A stretch of 51,526 nt of DNA from Legionella bozemanae (GTDB taxonomy: Bacteria > Pseudomonadota > Gammaproteobacteria > Legionellales > Legionellaceae). The position numbers and the translations under genes were made by a program. Below the pieces are notes generated by a model, which saw nothing but the letters and a program-made list of their open reading frames with translations, made no database searches and was not told the origin of the DNA. This document shows positions 8,014-15,791 of the stretch, piece after piece (within the stretch, counting starts at the first letter, position 1; each line of letters opens with the position of its first letter). The stretch lies in assembly GCF_001648595.1 (NCBI RefSeq), contig NZ_LBAW01000024.1:1-51526 (forward strand), in the 5' to 3' direction.

Positions 8014-10071
8014 TTACATCATTTGGCTTCCAAGATAAATACTTGCAGCAGCCACTCCTGTTGTTACTACTACTTTCGTAAAGAAACTACACCATGAGCC
8101 CGCAGTTTGTTCTTTCTTTACCTCATGATTTTTTTGCATATGTGAGTTTTCAACAGATTTGCTTCCTAACTTACCACTAAGGAAAGGACAGGCATCCATT
8201 ACTTCCAGTTCACTACTTGCTTTTTCTATCTTGGATTTTGTTTGCGATATGGGTACAGAGGGAGTTGTACCGGAAAGTTGAGTATATAGCAAAGGGGCAA
8301 GTTTTTGGATTACTAAACTTAATCCTCCATTAATTCCTCTGGAGTTTGCTTTGATGCCTGAAGTTCCTTCAAGTTGCTGGAGGGTTTCACCAATATTAAA
8401 TAATGTCTTTAATGCAATGATTAAATTCGAATTTACATCCAGAGTCTCATCATTCTCTATATTGTCTAATTGACGGATGACCTCAATGAGATGGTTAGTA
8501 CCGAGTTTTTCCCTGATTTGGGCAACAATTTCTTCGCAGTAAGCAAATTGCAATCCTAAAATTGGCCCGTTTTCATTACTGGGTAAATGAGAAGCATCTT
8601 CTTTCAGTTTTAAAAACAGATCGTCATCATTTAATATCGTTTTGAGTGCTCGTGTATTAGGATGTTCTTCTCCGTAATGAACCGCATCTCGCAGCAATTG
8701 TTCTATGATCATTTGCTCTGAAACAAGAACTGCAATGGATAATAATGCAGCTGCATTTTTAGGGTGTGTTAAATCAGGATCAGCCAATTGCCCATTAATT
8801 CGAACATCAATTAATCCTTCATCTGTTGAAATTGGCGTCTCATCTAAATAGAGAGCAGGACTATCATCTTTTTTCTGCAAATCAAAAGCATAGATAATTG
8901 CTTTAAGCGTGTTTTGATTTGTTGTGTAGGAGTTAGCCAAATGTTTTAATAAAGGATGCCTTACACTTTGTGCTAAGGTTGCCTTTAAAGGTTGGATCAT
9001 TTCAAATGCAAGATTCAATGTTAATAGATCTTCTACGATATCTTTTTCCTTTGCATTGGTTTGCATTTGTTTATATACATTTTTTATGACAGTAGAATCC
9101 ATTAATTGCGACGGATCGAAGCCATATTCCTTTTCTAAAATTTCAAGAAGAATATCCATCGCATTGAATGAACGGTTTTGTGTATGCAGAATATGTTCAT
9201 TACCTTTCATTAAACCAAGCATTAATAATTTTCCCTGGGCCTCAGGCAAGCGGCGAAAGCCACTTTTTGATATTCGTATTACTCGAATTATATCTTCCGC
9301 GTATTCTGGTTTGATTAATTTTTTATTACTTTCTTTAATAATCCAACCCATGGGTGCAGGCTGAGCATTTACATTAATTACAAAACCATTGTCTTGATAC
9401 GTTTGAGTATGCTCAGGATCAAGATCGATTTTGGTATTCGATGGGATGCCCGATGTTTCTATTACTATTCCTGAATGTGTTTTAACAATTTTTTTGTCAT
9501 GTTCGGTAATAATGTCGTATTCGCCATTCTCTAATTCTTGGGTAATAAGTTGATATTGCTGTGAATCAATTCCTTTGGGGTGGCAAAGATATAAAAATCC
9601 CTGTTTTGACAGCTTACTACTGAGACTGATCCCTGTTTGCCAAACCGAAAAATGAATGGTATCCCAAATTGCTTCGCCACCACGAAGATCTTCTGTATTG
9701 GGATATTTAAGTGCTTGGTTACGTTCATTTAATATTTTCCCTTTCCCAATACTATAATGACTTGATTTTTCTAATAATTTCGTATCTTGTAATACTGTTG
9801 ATCCTCCCTTGGAAAGACCAAACACATCAGGTTGATTTTTTCCTTCGGCAGTATGTTCCACAGAATTTTCTTCATAGTTCTCTTCACATACTGGTTCAAT
9901 CAAAGCAGAAAACTGGGCTAAACTTAATTGGAGTCGAATGGCTAAGGCACCCATTTCGGAAAAATTTTTTCGCAATGCCTCCATTCCATGAACAGAACCA
10001 TCTTCGTCTTTAAATTTTACTCCCGTATATTTAAGTGTGAAACCTTTTATTGATTCTTGCTTTTGGAACAT
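8014..10071 (-). CDS. Large protein of unknown function with hydrophobic C-terminal tail (effector candidate)
   Basis: A 685-aa, mostly hydrophilic and predicted largely helical protein with no family I recognise. Its C-terminal 25 residues contain one hydrophobic segment (VVVTTGVAAASIYLG) preceded by a basic/acidic stretch (KNHEVKKEQ), which could act as a tail anchor or membrane-insertion helix. No signal peptide is present. A Shine-Dalgarno (AAGGTG) supports the ATG and a strong terminator follows. Size, lack of recognisable domains, monocistronic layout and an adjacent second large orphan are all typical of Dot/Icm substrates in Legionella, but this is inference only. Confidence 0.7.
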   Translation of the reverse strand: MFQKQESIKGFTLKYTGVKFKDEDGSVHGMEALRKNFSEMGALAIRLQLSLAQFSALIEPVCEENYEENSVEHTAEGKNQPDVFGLSKGGSTVLQDTKLLEKSSHYSIGKGKILNERNQALKYPNTEDLRGGEAIWDTIHFSVWQTGISLSSKLSKQGFLYLCHPKGIDSQQYQLITQELENGEYDIITEHDKKIVKTHSGIVIETSGIPSNTKIDLDPEHTQTYQDNGFVINVNAQPAPMGWIIKESNKKLIKPEYAEDIIRVIRISKSGFRRLPEAQGKLLMLGLMKGNEHILHTQNRSFNAMDILLEILEKEYGFDPSQLMDSTVIKNVYKQMQTNAKEKDIVEDLLTLNLAFEMIQPLKATLAQSVRHPLLKHLANSYTTNQNTLKAIIYAFDLQKKDDSPALYLDETPISTDEGLIDVRINGQLADPDLTHPKNAAALLSIAVLVSEQMIIEQLLRDAVHYGEEHPNTRALKTILNDDDLFLKLKEDASHLPSNENGPILGLQFAYCEEIVAQIREKLGTNHLIEVIRQLDNIENDETLDVNSNLIIALKTLFNIGETLQQLEGTSGIKANSRGINGGLSLVIQKLAPLLYTQLSGTTPSVPISQTKSKIEKASSELEVMDACPFLSGKLGSKSVENSHMQKNHEVKKEQTAGSWCSFFTKVVVTTGVAAASIYLGSQMM

Positions 10072-10272
10072 TCTGCACCTTGGGTTTAATTTGAACTAAA
10101 AGGACTTGAATTATACATATAGATTGTTAACAAATTATTAAGTATTTATTAAGGCCAAAAGACTTTTCTTTGTGTGTTTTTTTAAAAAATATTAAGATTT
10201 TGAAGTTTTTTTAGAAGATTATAAAAAACTAAGGGGCGATAGCTATTTTTCCATCTTCTTTGGAGCAGGCCA

Positions 10273-11607
10273 TTAGATTTGGAATTCTCCTGATTTTTGG
10301 GAGACGTCTGAAGAATTTAGAGGGGGTGTAGATTCTATATTGGATGGTTCTGAGGTTATTGCTAAGTCACCGGTTTTATTTTTAGAGTTTTTAGGCTCCT
10401 CGGGAGTTGTTCCTTTCGAATCGAGTATGGGACGCATTGCGTTTGAGTAACTGCATTTTAATGCCTCCTCCAGTATTATTTCTTCATTCTCATTTGCACG
10501 TTCTAGCATGGTTTTCTCATCTTCTCTAGTCGCATAAAGTTCAATTCCCCACTTAACCACGCCAAATATTGCCAGTCCAATACCAAAGCCGAGTAAAATG
10601 GGCCCCATAATAGGTGGTGCGGCTATTGTACTTAGAAGAATCATTAAACCAATCGTTGACAAAATTACACCAGCTCCACCTAAAGCAAAATTTGCATAGG
10701 ATTTTGCGATGGCTTCATTGGCTAAGAGATTATTCCGTTGCAAGTGATGCAGTGGTCCAGTTATGTTTTCAATATCTTCATCAATTTCAGCAATTTGATG
10801 TTGAAGCTCGCTTACTAGCTTAATCAGAGTTGAAGTATCCTCCTTGTCTTTTTGATCAATTAATTGTGTGATTATCCCCAAATAAGATATCAAATCTTTA
10901 CGATCATTATATAATTTTGAAAGTTTAGATACGGGACTGTCATCAGGGAAATCAGAAGAAGCAATATTACTGGAGATCGTTTTGATAAATTCCAACTCAT
11001 CTATGAATGATTGAGCGGTTGATTTTTCAAGTAGATGTTCTAATTCTAAAGCTCGAATTGCTAATTGCTCGCGATACTTATCATTTGTTAATAAAGCAAT
11101 ATCTTGCTTTTTCAGCAAATCAATAAACTCTTTTTTTTCTTTATAAGCTTTACTCGTTTGATATTTATTAACAAGTGCGCCTATTAATGATATTCCTTCT
11201 ATAAGAGTAGTGAGAGAAGCAAAAGCTAATCCAATTCCCGCAGCAACTATTCCTCCTAGAACAAAGGCGGTTATACCTAAAGCTGTTGCAGTTAAAAGAA
11301 TACCTATGGCGAAAATTTTACTCCCTATAGAACTTTTTTTGTCCGTTAGAGTGGTTATCGCATTGGGAATAGCAGAAAGCATTTGAAATACAAAGCCAAT
11401 GACGGGGAGTTCTTTGCTGGACGTAAAAATAGCGCCTATCAGACCCAGTATTTTTTGTGTACCTTCAAGTAGGCGTTGGGATAACTTCCCTTTTTTATGG
11501 GCAATTTCAATCAATGACTTCTGCTCTTTCTTCCTTTCGTTTATTCTTCTTTTTAAATCATCCATTTCTTCTGACAGAATGACATGTTTTTTGCGTGGAT
11601 ACGTCAT
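10273..11607 (-). CDS. Coiled-coil protein with paired hydrophobic hairpins (effector candidate)
   Basis: A 444-aa protein with a distinctive layout. It begins with a basic coiled coil (residues 1-50), then a first hydrophobic block (about 75-150, small-residue-rich, two or three helices), a central coiled-coil region (about 155-300), a second hydrophobic hairpin (about 310-360), and a hydrophilic Ser/Pro/Thr-rich tail. The acidic stretch ENEEIILEE precedes the tail. This symmetric coil-hairpin-coil-hairpin design resembles membrane-associating effectors that remodel host membranes. There is no signal peptide and no strong Shine-Dalgarno. The function is unknown. Confidence 0.7.
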   Translation of the reverse strand: MTYPRKKHVILSEEMDDLKRRINERKKEQKSLIEIAHKKGKLSQRLLEGTQKILGLIGAIFTSSKELPVIGFVFQMLSAIPNAITTLTDKKSSIGSKIFAIGILLTATALGITAFVLGGIVAAGIGLAFASLTTLIEGISLIGALVNKYQTSKAYKEKKEFIDLLKKQDIALLTNDKYREQLAIRALELEHLLEKSTAQSFIDELEFIKTISSNIASSDFPDDSPVSKLSKLYNDRKDLISYLGIITQLIDQKDKEDTSTLIKLVSELQHQIAEIDEDIENITGPLHHLQRNNLLANEAIAKSYANFALGGAGVILSTIGLMILLSTIAAPPIMGPILLGFGIGLAIFGVVKWGIELYATREDEKTMLERANENEEIILEEALKCSYSNAMRPILDSKGTTPEEPKNSKNKTGDLAITSEPSNIESTPPLNSSDVSQKSGEFQI

Positions 11608-11931
11608 AGGTGCTTTTTAAAATGGTATATATTCAAGTATAGGTCTGTATTCATTATGTGCATATTAAGATCAATACGCTATTAATTATCCATCTTGTTA
11701 TTATAAAAAACAATTAAATAATGCAAATTACCTGGGGGGAGAGGCATTTGATGGCAAAAATAAGGAATGTGTTCATAATGCTTCTTTTCGGATTCCAGGC
11801 GTCCCTTCGTGCATCGGCCATTCAGCAACCTTGGAATTAGGATTTATCCAGCTGCAAAAAAGCGAGCGACTCGCATTATGGGTCGTATGCGCTATGCTAA
11901 TTGAAGAATCTTATCAATTGTGAGTTCTTAT
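11608..11931. other. Intergenic stretch, one possible micro-ORF
   Basis: Divergent promoter region between the coiled-coil gene and the cupin gene. It is AT-rich up to about 11730. The only coding-like item is the micro-ORF at 11751-11840. From 11840 to 11931 no frame stays open with a convincing start. No repeat or hairpin stands out. Confidence 0.5.
11751..11840 (+). CDS. Possible 29-aa signal-peptide-like micro-ORF or gene remnant
   Basis: An ATG sits 7-8 bp after an excellent Shine-Dalgarno (GGGGGGAGAGG) and encodes 29 residues that look like a secretion signal: basic start, hydrophobic core (VFIMLLFGF), then RASA as a plausible cleavage site. Only about six residues follow before the TAG stop. 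Beyond the stop the same frame reads on for some twenty codons with two cysteines. This may be a small secreted gene killed by a nonsense mutation. Confidence 0.35.
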   Translation: MAKIRNVFIMLLFGFQASLRASAIQQPWN

Positions 11932-12501
11932 ATGGATTTTTACACGCCTTCAGGATTATTGCCTTTGATCCAGGAGCTGAGGCAATTAAATATTCTAGAA
12001 CATGATAATCATGACAATATGAAAAAAGTTTCATTAATTTTAAGAAAGTGGGTTAAAAAAACAGATTGGCTTGAGGAGCATTTTTATGCTGTGGATCCAG
12101 TGAACGGATTTACTTCTTGGTTAATTTTTGAAGAGCCAGATCATTCCTTGGCAGTTAATTTAGTTGCTTGGGAGCCTGGACGAGAAATTACGCCACACGA
12201 TCATAAAACCTGGGGGGTAGTAGGTTGTGTTACTGGTGTAGAAAAAAATTTTTTTTGGCTTCGTAGGGATGATGGCTCCCAACCTGGATATGCAGATATC
12301 AAAAAACAAAATAAACCCATTATTTGTTTTCCTGGGGATGTCATCACTTTTAATCCCGATGACATTCATAGCGTGGTTAATATCGCTGACTCAGTAGCAA
12401 TTTCGTTGCACGTGTATGGTAAAAATTTAAATTATACCCATCGTTTTCAATATAACCCTATGACCAACACTGCTGAGCCTTTTATTGTTGATTTTAATTA
12501 G
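11932..12501 (+). CDS. Cysteine dioxygenase-like cupin
   Basis: A thiol dioxygenase-type cupin of about 190 aa. The first cupin motif reads ITPHDHKTWGVVG with two metal-binding histidines, then an acidic residue in the following strand (TGVEKN), and the third ligand comes from DDIHSVVN about 55 residues later. This 3-His pattern with no obligatory Glu is characteristic of cysteine and 3-mercaptopropionate dioxygenases, which use Fe(II) and O2 to oxidise the thiol to a sulfinate. The frame can start at GTG 11920 or ATG 11932; the ATG has a GTGAG at suitable spacing and is preferred. The gene is isolated, so the exact thiol substrate is open. Confidence 0.85.
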   Translation: MDFYTPSGLLPLIQELRQLNILEHDNHDNMKKVSLILRKWVKKTDWLEEHFYAVDPVNGFTSWLIFEEPDHSLAVNLVAWEPGREITPHDHKTWGVVGCVTGVEKNFFWLRRDDGSQPGYADIKKQNKPIICFPGDVITFNPDDIHSVVNIADSVAISLHVYGKNLNYTHRFQYNPMTNTAEPFIVDFN

Positions 12502-12671
12502 CGATTATCAGCTCTTCTTTGAAGTCACGACAATTCGAGCCCACATCAAGAAAGCTTTTATCTTAGATAAGTCGTTGCAATGTTGTTTCTATACAATACC
12601 TTCACTCTTACGAGCGTGCATACATTAAACATTCTTTATGCATCCAATTTATGCGGTTTTTATGAATATGA

Positions 12672-13163
12672 TTATATTTTCTTGTTTTTTATAATAAAAC
12701 TTATCTTTCCTGTTCGTTCCAGGTAGGCTTTTTTTATTTGATCTAAATTATTAGTTTTTAATTTATCTCTTATGATTTCTAGTAAATCATCTTTAGATAT
12801 CTGATTTTCTTCCAACGCCTCCCAAATGATTTTTCCCTCTTTAATTAGAATTGTTGGTCTGCCTTTTATTAATTTACCAAATTGATGATATTTAAAAGAA
12901 AACTTAGCAAATAACCAATGTAAAAAAATAAGCAAAGCGCTTCCTGTCATTGCTTGTATCAACGTCGAAGGCCCATTTATTGCTCTACTTAACACTGCCC
13001 CAATAATGATGATCAGAACGAAATCGATGGTCGTATCAAAATGAAATCGCTTGTTACCTATTCGGATTAAAAAAATAGCGTAAATATAAATTATAAAGGT
13101 TCTTATCAGGACAAAAGAAATATCCATACTTGAATTAATTTTCTCGAGATAGGAAAGCCACAT
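12672..13163 (-). CDS. DUF421 / YetF-family membrane protein
   Basis: A 163-aa protein with two or three N-terminal hydrophobic helices followed by a small soluble domain. Landmarks of the DUF421/YetF family include IRIGNKRF, where the family has a G-K-x-x-hydrophobic motif after the first helix; the segment FVLIIIIGAVLSRAI; and the C-terminal GRPTILIKEGKIIWEALEEN stretch leading into the small alpha/beta domain (NQISKDDLLEIIRDK). A clear Shine-Dalgarno (AGGGAGAA) precedes the ATG. Family members are often induced by stress or in spores and have no firm biochemical role. It sits beside other stress-type small genes. Confidence 0.9.
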   Translation of the reverse strand: MWLSYLEKINSSMDISFVLIRTFIIYIYAIFLIRIGNKRFHFDTTIDFVLIIIIGAVLSRAINGPSTLIQAMTGSALLIFLHWLFAKFSFKYHQFGKLIKGRPTILIKEGKIIWEALEENQISKDDLLEIIRDKLKTNNLDQIKKAYLERTGKISFIIKNKKI

Positions 13164-13302
13164 CTATTTCTCCCTAAATAGTCATTCTTCAGAGAGTAGC
13201 CTATTGTGAATAGAGCATCCCTGTTACTTTTCTATCAAGATATTCTTGTTAATCATCCATTCATTGCTCTTTAATTTTTTAGAAGCAATTTTTTCCGAAT
13301 AT

Positions 13303-13476
13303 CTAAACGGGTGGTGGAGGACCTCTGCGCCCAAGAATAATAAAAATAATAAATAGAACCAAGAATATAAAAAACAGTATCTGTGCAATACTCGCTGCGG
13401 CTCCAGCAATTCCTCCGAAACCTAAAGCTGCTGCAATAATCGCAATGATAAAGAAAATAAGTGCCCAACCCAACAT
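13303..13476 (-). CDS. DUF1328 / UPF0391 small membrane protein
   Basis: A 57-aa protein beginning [20 protein letters not shown], with [18 protein letters not shown] and a second helix before the tail GRRGPPPPV. This is the standard DUF1328 (YtjA-type) two-helix membrane peptide, commonly induced in stationary phase or stress. A strong GGAGG lies 4 bp upstream of the ATG. An overlapping ATG two codons further up in another frame is not the start, since only this frame gives the family sequence. It heads divergently from the stress-type gene group on the plus strand. Confidence 0.93.
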   Translation of the reverse strand: MLGWALIFFIIAIIAAALGFGGIAGAAASIAQILFFIFLVLFIIFIILGRRGPPPPV

Positions 13477-13672
13477 ACATCCTCCTTAGGAGAATTTTCC
13501 CTAGACTTATGATGAGTGTGTTTTGAGTATAGATAGCATAAATTTAAATTCAAGTTTCTCTCAGAATAAAAGCTCCCATCCTCAAGGAAAGTGAGTGCGT
13601 AAACGTCATTTAACTTGACTAAAAATGACATGGGCAATGCTTATTCTACTCAGAACCGAAATGGAGTTAGCT

Positions 13673-13832
13673 ATGAGTCGCTTAAAGGGAAAGGTAGCAA
13701 TGATTACTGGAGGAGGGCGTGGTAGGCGAACCGCTGGATGTAGCATATGCAGTTCTTTATCTTGCTTCTGAGGAATCAAAATTTGTAACCGGAAGTGATT
13801 TGATAGTAGATGGTGGATATACTTCCCGTTAA
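13673..13832 (+). pseudogene. Internally deleted short-chain dehydrogenase/reductase
   Basis: The first part encodes a normal SDR N-terminus, MSRLKGKVAMITGGGRG, with the glycine-rich NAD(P)-binding motif and a good Shine-Dalgarno (GGAG). Directly after it the sequence jumps, out of frame, to a typical SDR C-terminus: EPLDVAYAVLYLASEES, then FVTGSDLIVDGGYTSR and a stop. About 190 residues, including the catalytic Ser-Tyr-Lys, are missing. This is a remnant left by one internal deletion that also shifted frame; it cannot make an active enzyme. Confidence 0.88.
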
Positions 13833-13942
13833 TTCCATTACTCCTTTTTTGCTCTTGGCAAAATAAGGAAAAATGGGGTTTTTATTACAATTTACATGAT
13901 AAAACCAAAGGAAAACCTTATATTGCGATGTTAAAAGAAGGC

Positions 13943-13948
13943 TATAAT
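13943..13948 (+). promoter_or_regulatory. Candidate -10 box of the small stress-type gene group
   Basis: TATAAT lies 51 bp upstream of the start at 13999, in a 166-bp gap after the SDR pseudogene. No good -35 hexamer is found at 16-18 bp, which would fit a stationary-phase (RpoS) or activator-dependent promoter. Assignment is tentative. Confidence 0.4.
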
Positions 13949-13998
13949 TAATACATTATGTGTTATATTTTTATATTAGGCGAAACAAGGAGGTGCTT

Positions 13999-14283
13999 AT
14001 GGCTACGAAGGATTCTAAAGAACGAGCCAAACCGAGCTCAAAAAGGGAGGGAGATTATTATCATATGGAATTGCGTCCGAAAACACAATTCAAAAAGTTT
14101 TGTACCCATGATATTAGCGACAGCAGTCATGAACGGATTGCTGGGAAAACGGAAAGTGGGAGCTGGTTAACCCAAAAATGGCTCAGCGATAAAGATAAAA
14201 CCACCAAAGCTCAGCAACATGCAAGAAAGAAAATATTAAAAAGCATCACAAGAGGCAAGACCTCATTAAAAAGATGTCTATGA
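13999..14283 (+). CDS. Small basic hypothetical protein
   Basis: A 94-aa, lysine/arginine-rich, strongly hydrophilic protein. The ATG at 13999 is chosen because a perfect AAGGAGG lies 5 bp upstream; an upstream in-frame start adds only a poorly supported extension. It contains a central SGSWLTQKWLSDKD segment and a basic C-terminus (ARKKILKSITRGK) that could bind nucleic acid. I do not recognise the family. It leads a co-directional group with a secreted protein and a YdaT-like protein, a set that resembles stress or stationary-phase genes. Confidence 0.7.
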   Translation: MATKDSKERAKPSSKREGDYYHMELRPKTQFKKFCTHDISDSSHERIAGKTESGSWLTQKWLSDKDKTTKAQQHARKKILKSITRGKTSLKRCL

Positions 14284-14324
14284 TTTATTTGTTCTAAAGA
14301 GCTTATCTAAACAAGGAGAAAATC

Positions 14325-14645
14325 ATGAAAGGAACAATGAAAATTATCGTTTTAAGCAGTATGTTTGTGATATCAAGTCACGTAATGGCTGATAATGCTG
14401 CGTCTACTCCAGCAAATCAGACTACTCAGCCAGCAGCTTCAAGTACTACTCCAGCAGCGAATACAGGTATGTGGATATGTACTACCAATGCGAGTAGTCC
14501 AACTTCTGGTTCACCTGATGAGCAGGCTGATCAGACAATGGCTAAAAATGCGGCCAATGGAGCTACTGCATTTGATTTTGCCTTAAAAAATTGCCGTGAC
14601 TGCACAAAAATCACCTGTGAATTACAAACAAAACCTGCAGAATAA
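14325..14645 (+). CDS. Small secreted Ala/Thr/Pro-rich protein
   Basis: A 106-aa protein with a signal peptide (cleavage probably after VMA near residue 22). A low-complexity Ala/Thr/Pro/Ser linker follows, then a C-terminal segment with four cysteines (MWICTT, NCRDCTKITC) that could form two disulfides. The start is supported by AAGGAGAAAA upstream, and a strong terminator lies 20 bp after the stop. No domain is recognised. The low-complexity linker plus small Cys-rich module suggests an envelope-exposed or periplasmic protein. Confidence 0.75.
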   Translation: MKGTMKIIVLSSMFVISSHVMADNAASTPANQTTQPAASSTTPAANTGMWICTTNASSPTSGSPDEQADQTMAKNAANGATAFDFALKNCRDCTKITCELQTKPAE

Positions 14646-14664
14646 GAAAGTACTCCCCTAAGAA

Positions 14665-14696
14665 AATCCAGTGCTTTTATGCACTGGATTTTTTCT
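14665..14696 (+). terminator. Intrinsic terminator
   Basis: A perfect 10-bp stem (AATCCAGTGC at 14665-14674, GCACTGGATT at 14681-14690) with a 6-base loop is followed by a T-rich tail (TTTTCT). It ends the secreted-protein transcript and lies just before the next gene's ribosome binding site. Confidence 0.92.
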
Positions 14697-14724
14697 CATT
14701 AACTTATATTTACAGGAGGTTATT

Positions 14725-14913
14725 ATGCCATGGAGTAAATCAAACTATCCGGATGCGATGAAAAATTTGGGCTCATCTACTCGTGAAAAAGCCATTGAAA
14801 TAGCAAATTCACTTCTTAAAGAAGGATATGAGGAAGGCAGGGCAATTTCAATCGCAATCGATAGAGCAAAGAAAAAGAAATCATTTTTATATTTGTTTCA
14901 CCTAGGTGCTTAG
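14725..14913 (+). CDS. YdaT-like small protein
   Basis: A 62-aa protein starting MPWSKSNYPDAMKNL, followed by AIEIANSLLKEGYEEGRAISIAIDRAKK. The MPW-K-x-x-YP-x-x-MKNL opening and the EGYEEGRAI-x-IA core are characteristic of the small YdaT/KfrB-adjacent family of short helical proteins found in many stress-responsive gene groups. CAGGAGGT sits 4 bp upstream of the ATG, so the start is firm. The tail FLYLFHLGA replaces the usual short ending. The role is unknown; neighbours suggest a general stress context. Confidence 0.8.
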   Translation: MPWSKSNYPDAMKNLGSSTREKAIEIANSLLKEGYEEGRAISIAIDRAKKKKSFLYLFHLGA

Positions 14914-14920
14914 GGAGTTG

Positions 14921-15493
14921 TCACTTTATCTTATTTTCGATTCGTTTATCTGGAATAAACCAGATTATTGCAACAATTACATAAAGTATTTGAGCAATCC
15001 ACGTATAAACATAAGCAAGGGGGATTGCCAAAGCATATAAGACAATAGAGATATTTCCTTTAAAGTCGTTTCCAATAGCTTTTGATACTAATGACTCTTT
15101 TCCTTCATGTAAAATAAGAGTATGCACGAGTATGGAATAAGAAATAGCGGCCATTAAAAGCACTATTCCATAAAATGAAGTCGGGGTAGCAGTAAAGTGA
15201 TTTTCTCCCATCCATCCCGTTGCAAAAGGGAATAAAGAAATCCAAAATAAAAGATTTAGATTGGCCCAAAGCACCTTACCCGAAATACTTTCAGCAGCGG
15301 TAAATAAATGGTGATGGTTATTCCAATAAATGCCAATATAAATAAAACTTAATAGATAACTCAAAAAAATGGGGCCAAGGGGGATAAGGCTGGCGAAGGT
15401 ATCTCCATGTGGAATTTTAATCTCCAATACCATAATTGTAATAATGATTGCGAGCACACCATCACTAAATGCTTCTAATCGTGTCGTTTTCAT
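14921..15493 (-). CDS. TMEM175-family potassium channel (DUF1211)
   Basis: A 190-aa membrane protein with six predicted helices. The N-terminus KTTRLEAFSDGVLAIIITIMVLEI is the hallmark of the TMEM175 family (R-x-x-x-F-S-D-G-V-x-A-I-x-I-T), which forms the pore-lining helix of a K+-conducting channel related to the endolysosomal channel of animals. Bacterial members have one six-helix repeat and assemble as tetramers. The FSDG motif is fully conserved and the length is typical. AGGAAGAAAA precedes the ATG. The C-terminus is charged. It faces the YdaT-like gene tail to tail. Confidence 0.92.
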   Translation of the reverse strand: MKTTRLEAFSDGVLAIIITIMVLEIKIPHGDTFASLIPLGPIFLSYLLSFIYIGIYWNNHHHLFTAAESISGKVLWANLNLLFWISLFPFATGWMGENHFTATPTSFYGIVLLMAAISYSILVHTLILHEGKESLVSKAIGNDFKGNISIVLYALAIPLAYVYTWIAQILYVIVAIIWFIPDKRIENKIK

Positions 15494-15791
15494 TTTTCTT
15501 CCTAATTGAACCTATAAATCCATTTTCTATTACAAATATTAGTTTAATTGATGATGAATCATTTAGAAACAAGCAATTGCCATTTGAAAAGAAGTAAAAA
15601 TAATAAAAACAATAAGTTAGTTGCTTTATAAAAGTGTATGTTTCTTTCTGTTTTGAGGATCAAATTTTTCTCGTTCTCTTTTTAGATGGATTTTGTATTT
15701 GGACCTATTGACGGTGACTGAAAAATATGTAAAATTTATATTTTATTTTCACATTATTGTAAAATGCGTATCTTTTTAAGGTAAATTTATC

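Noticed and set aside
9056..9364. 102-codon plus-strand frame inside the 685-aa gene
   Set aside because: Antisense shadow of a long, well-supported gene with its own ribosome binding site and terminator.
13271..13480. 69-codon frame beginning two codons upstream of the DUF1328 start
   Set aside because: It uses the same ribosome binding site in another frame and reads as non-protein-like sequence; the DUF1328 frame matches a known family.
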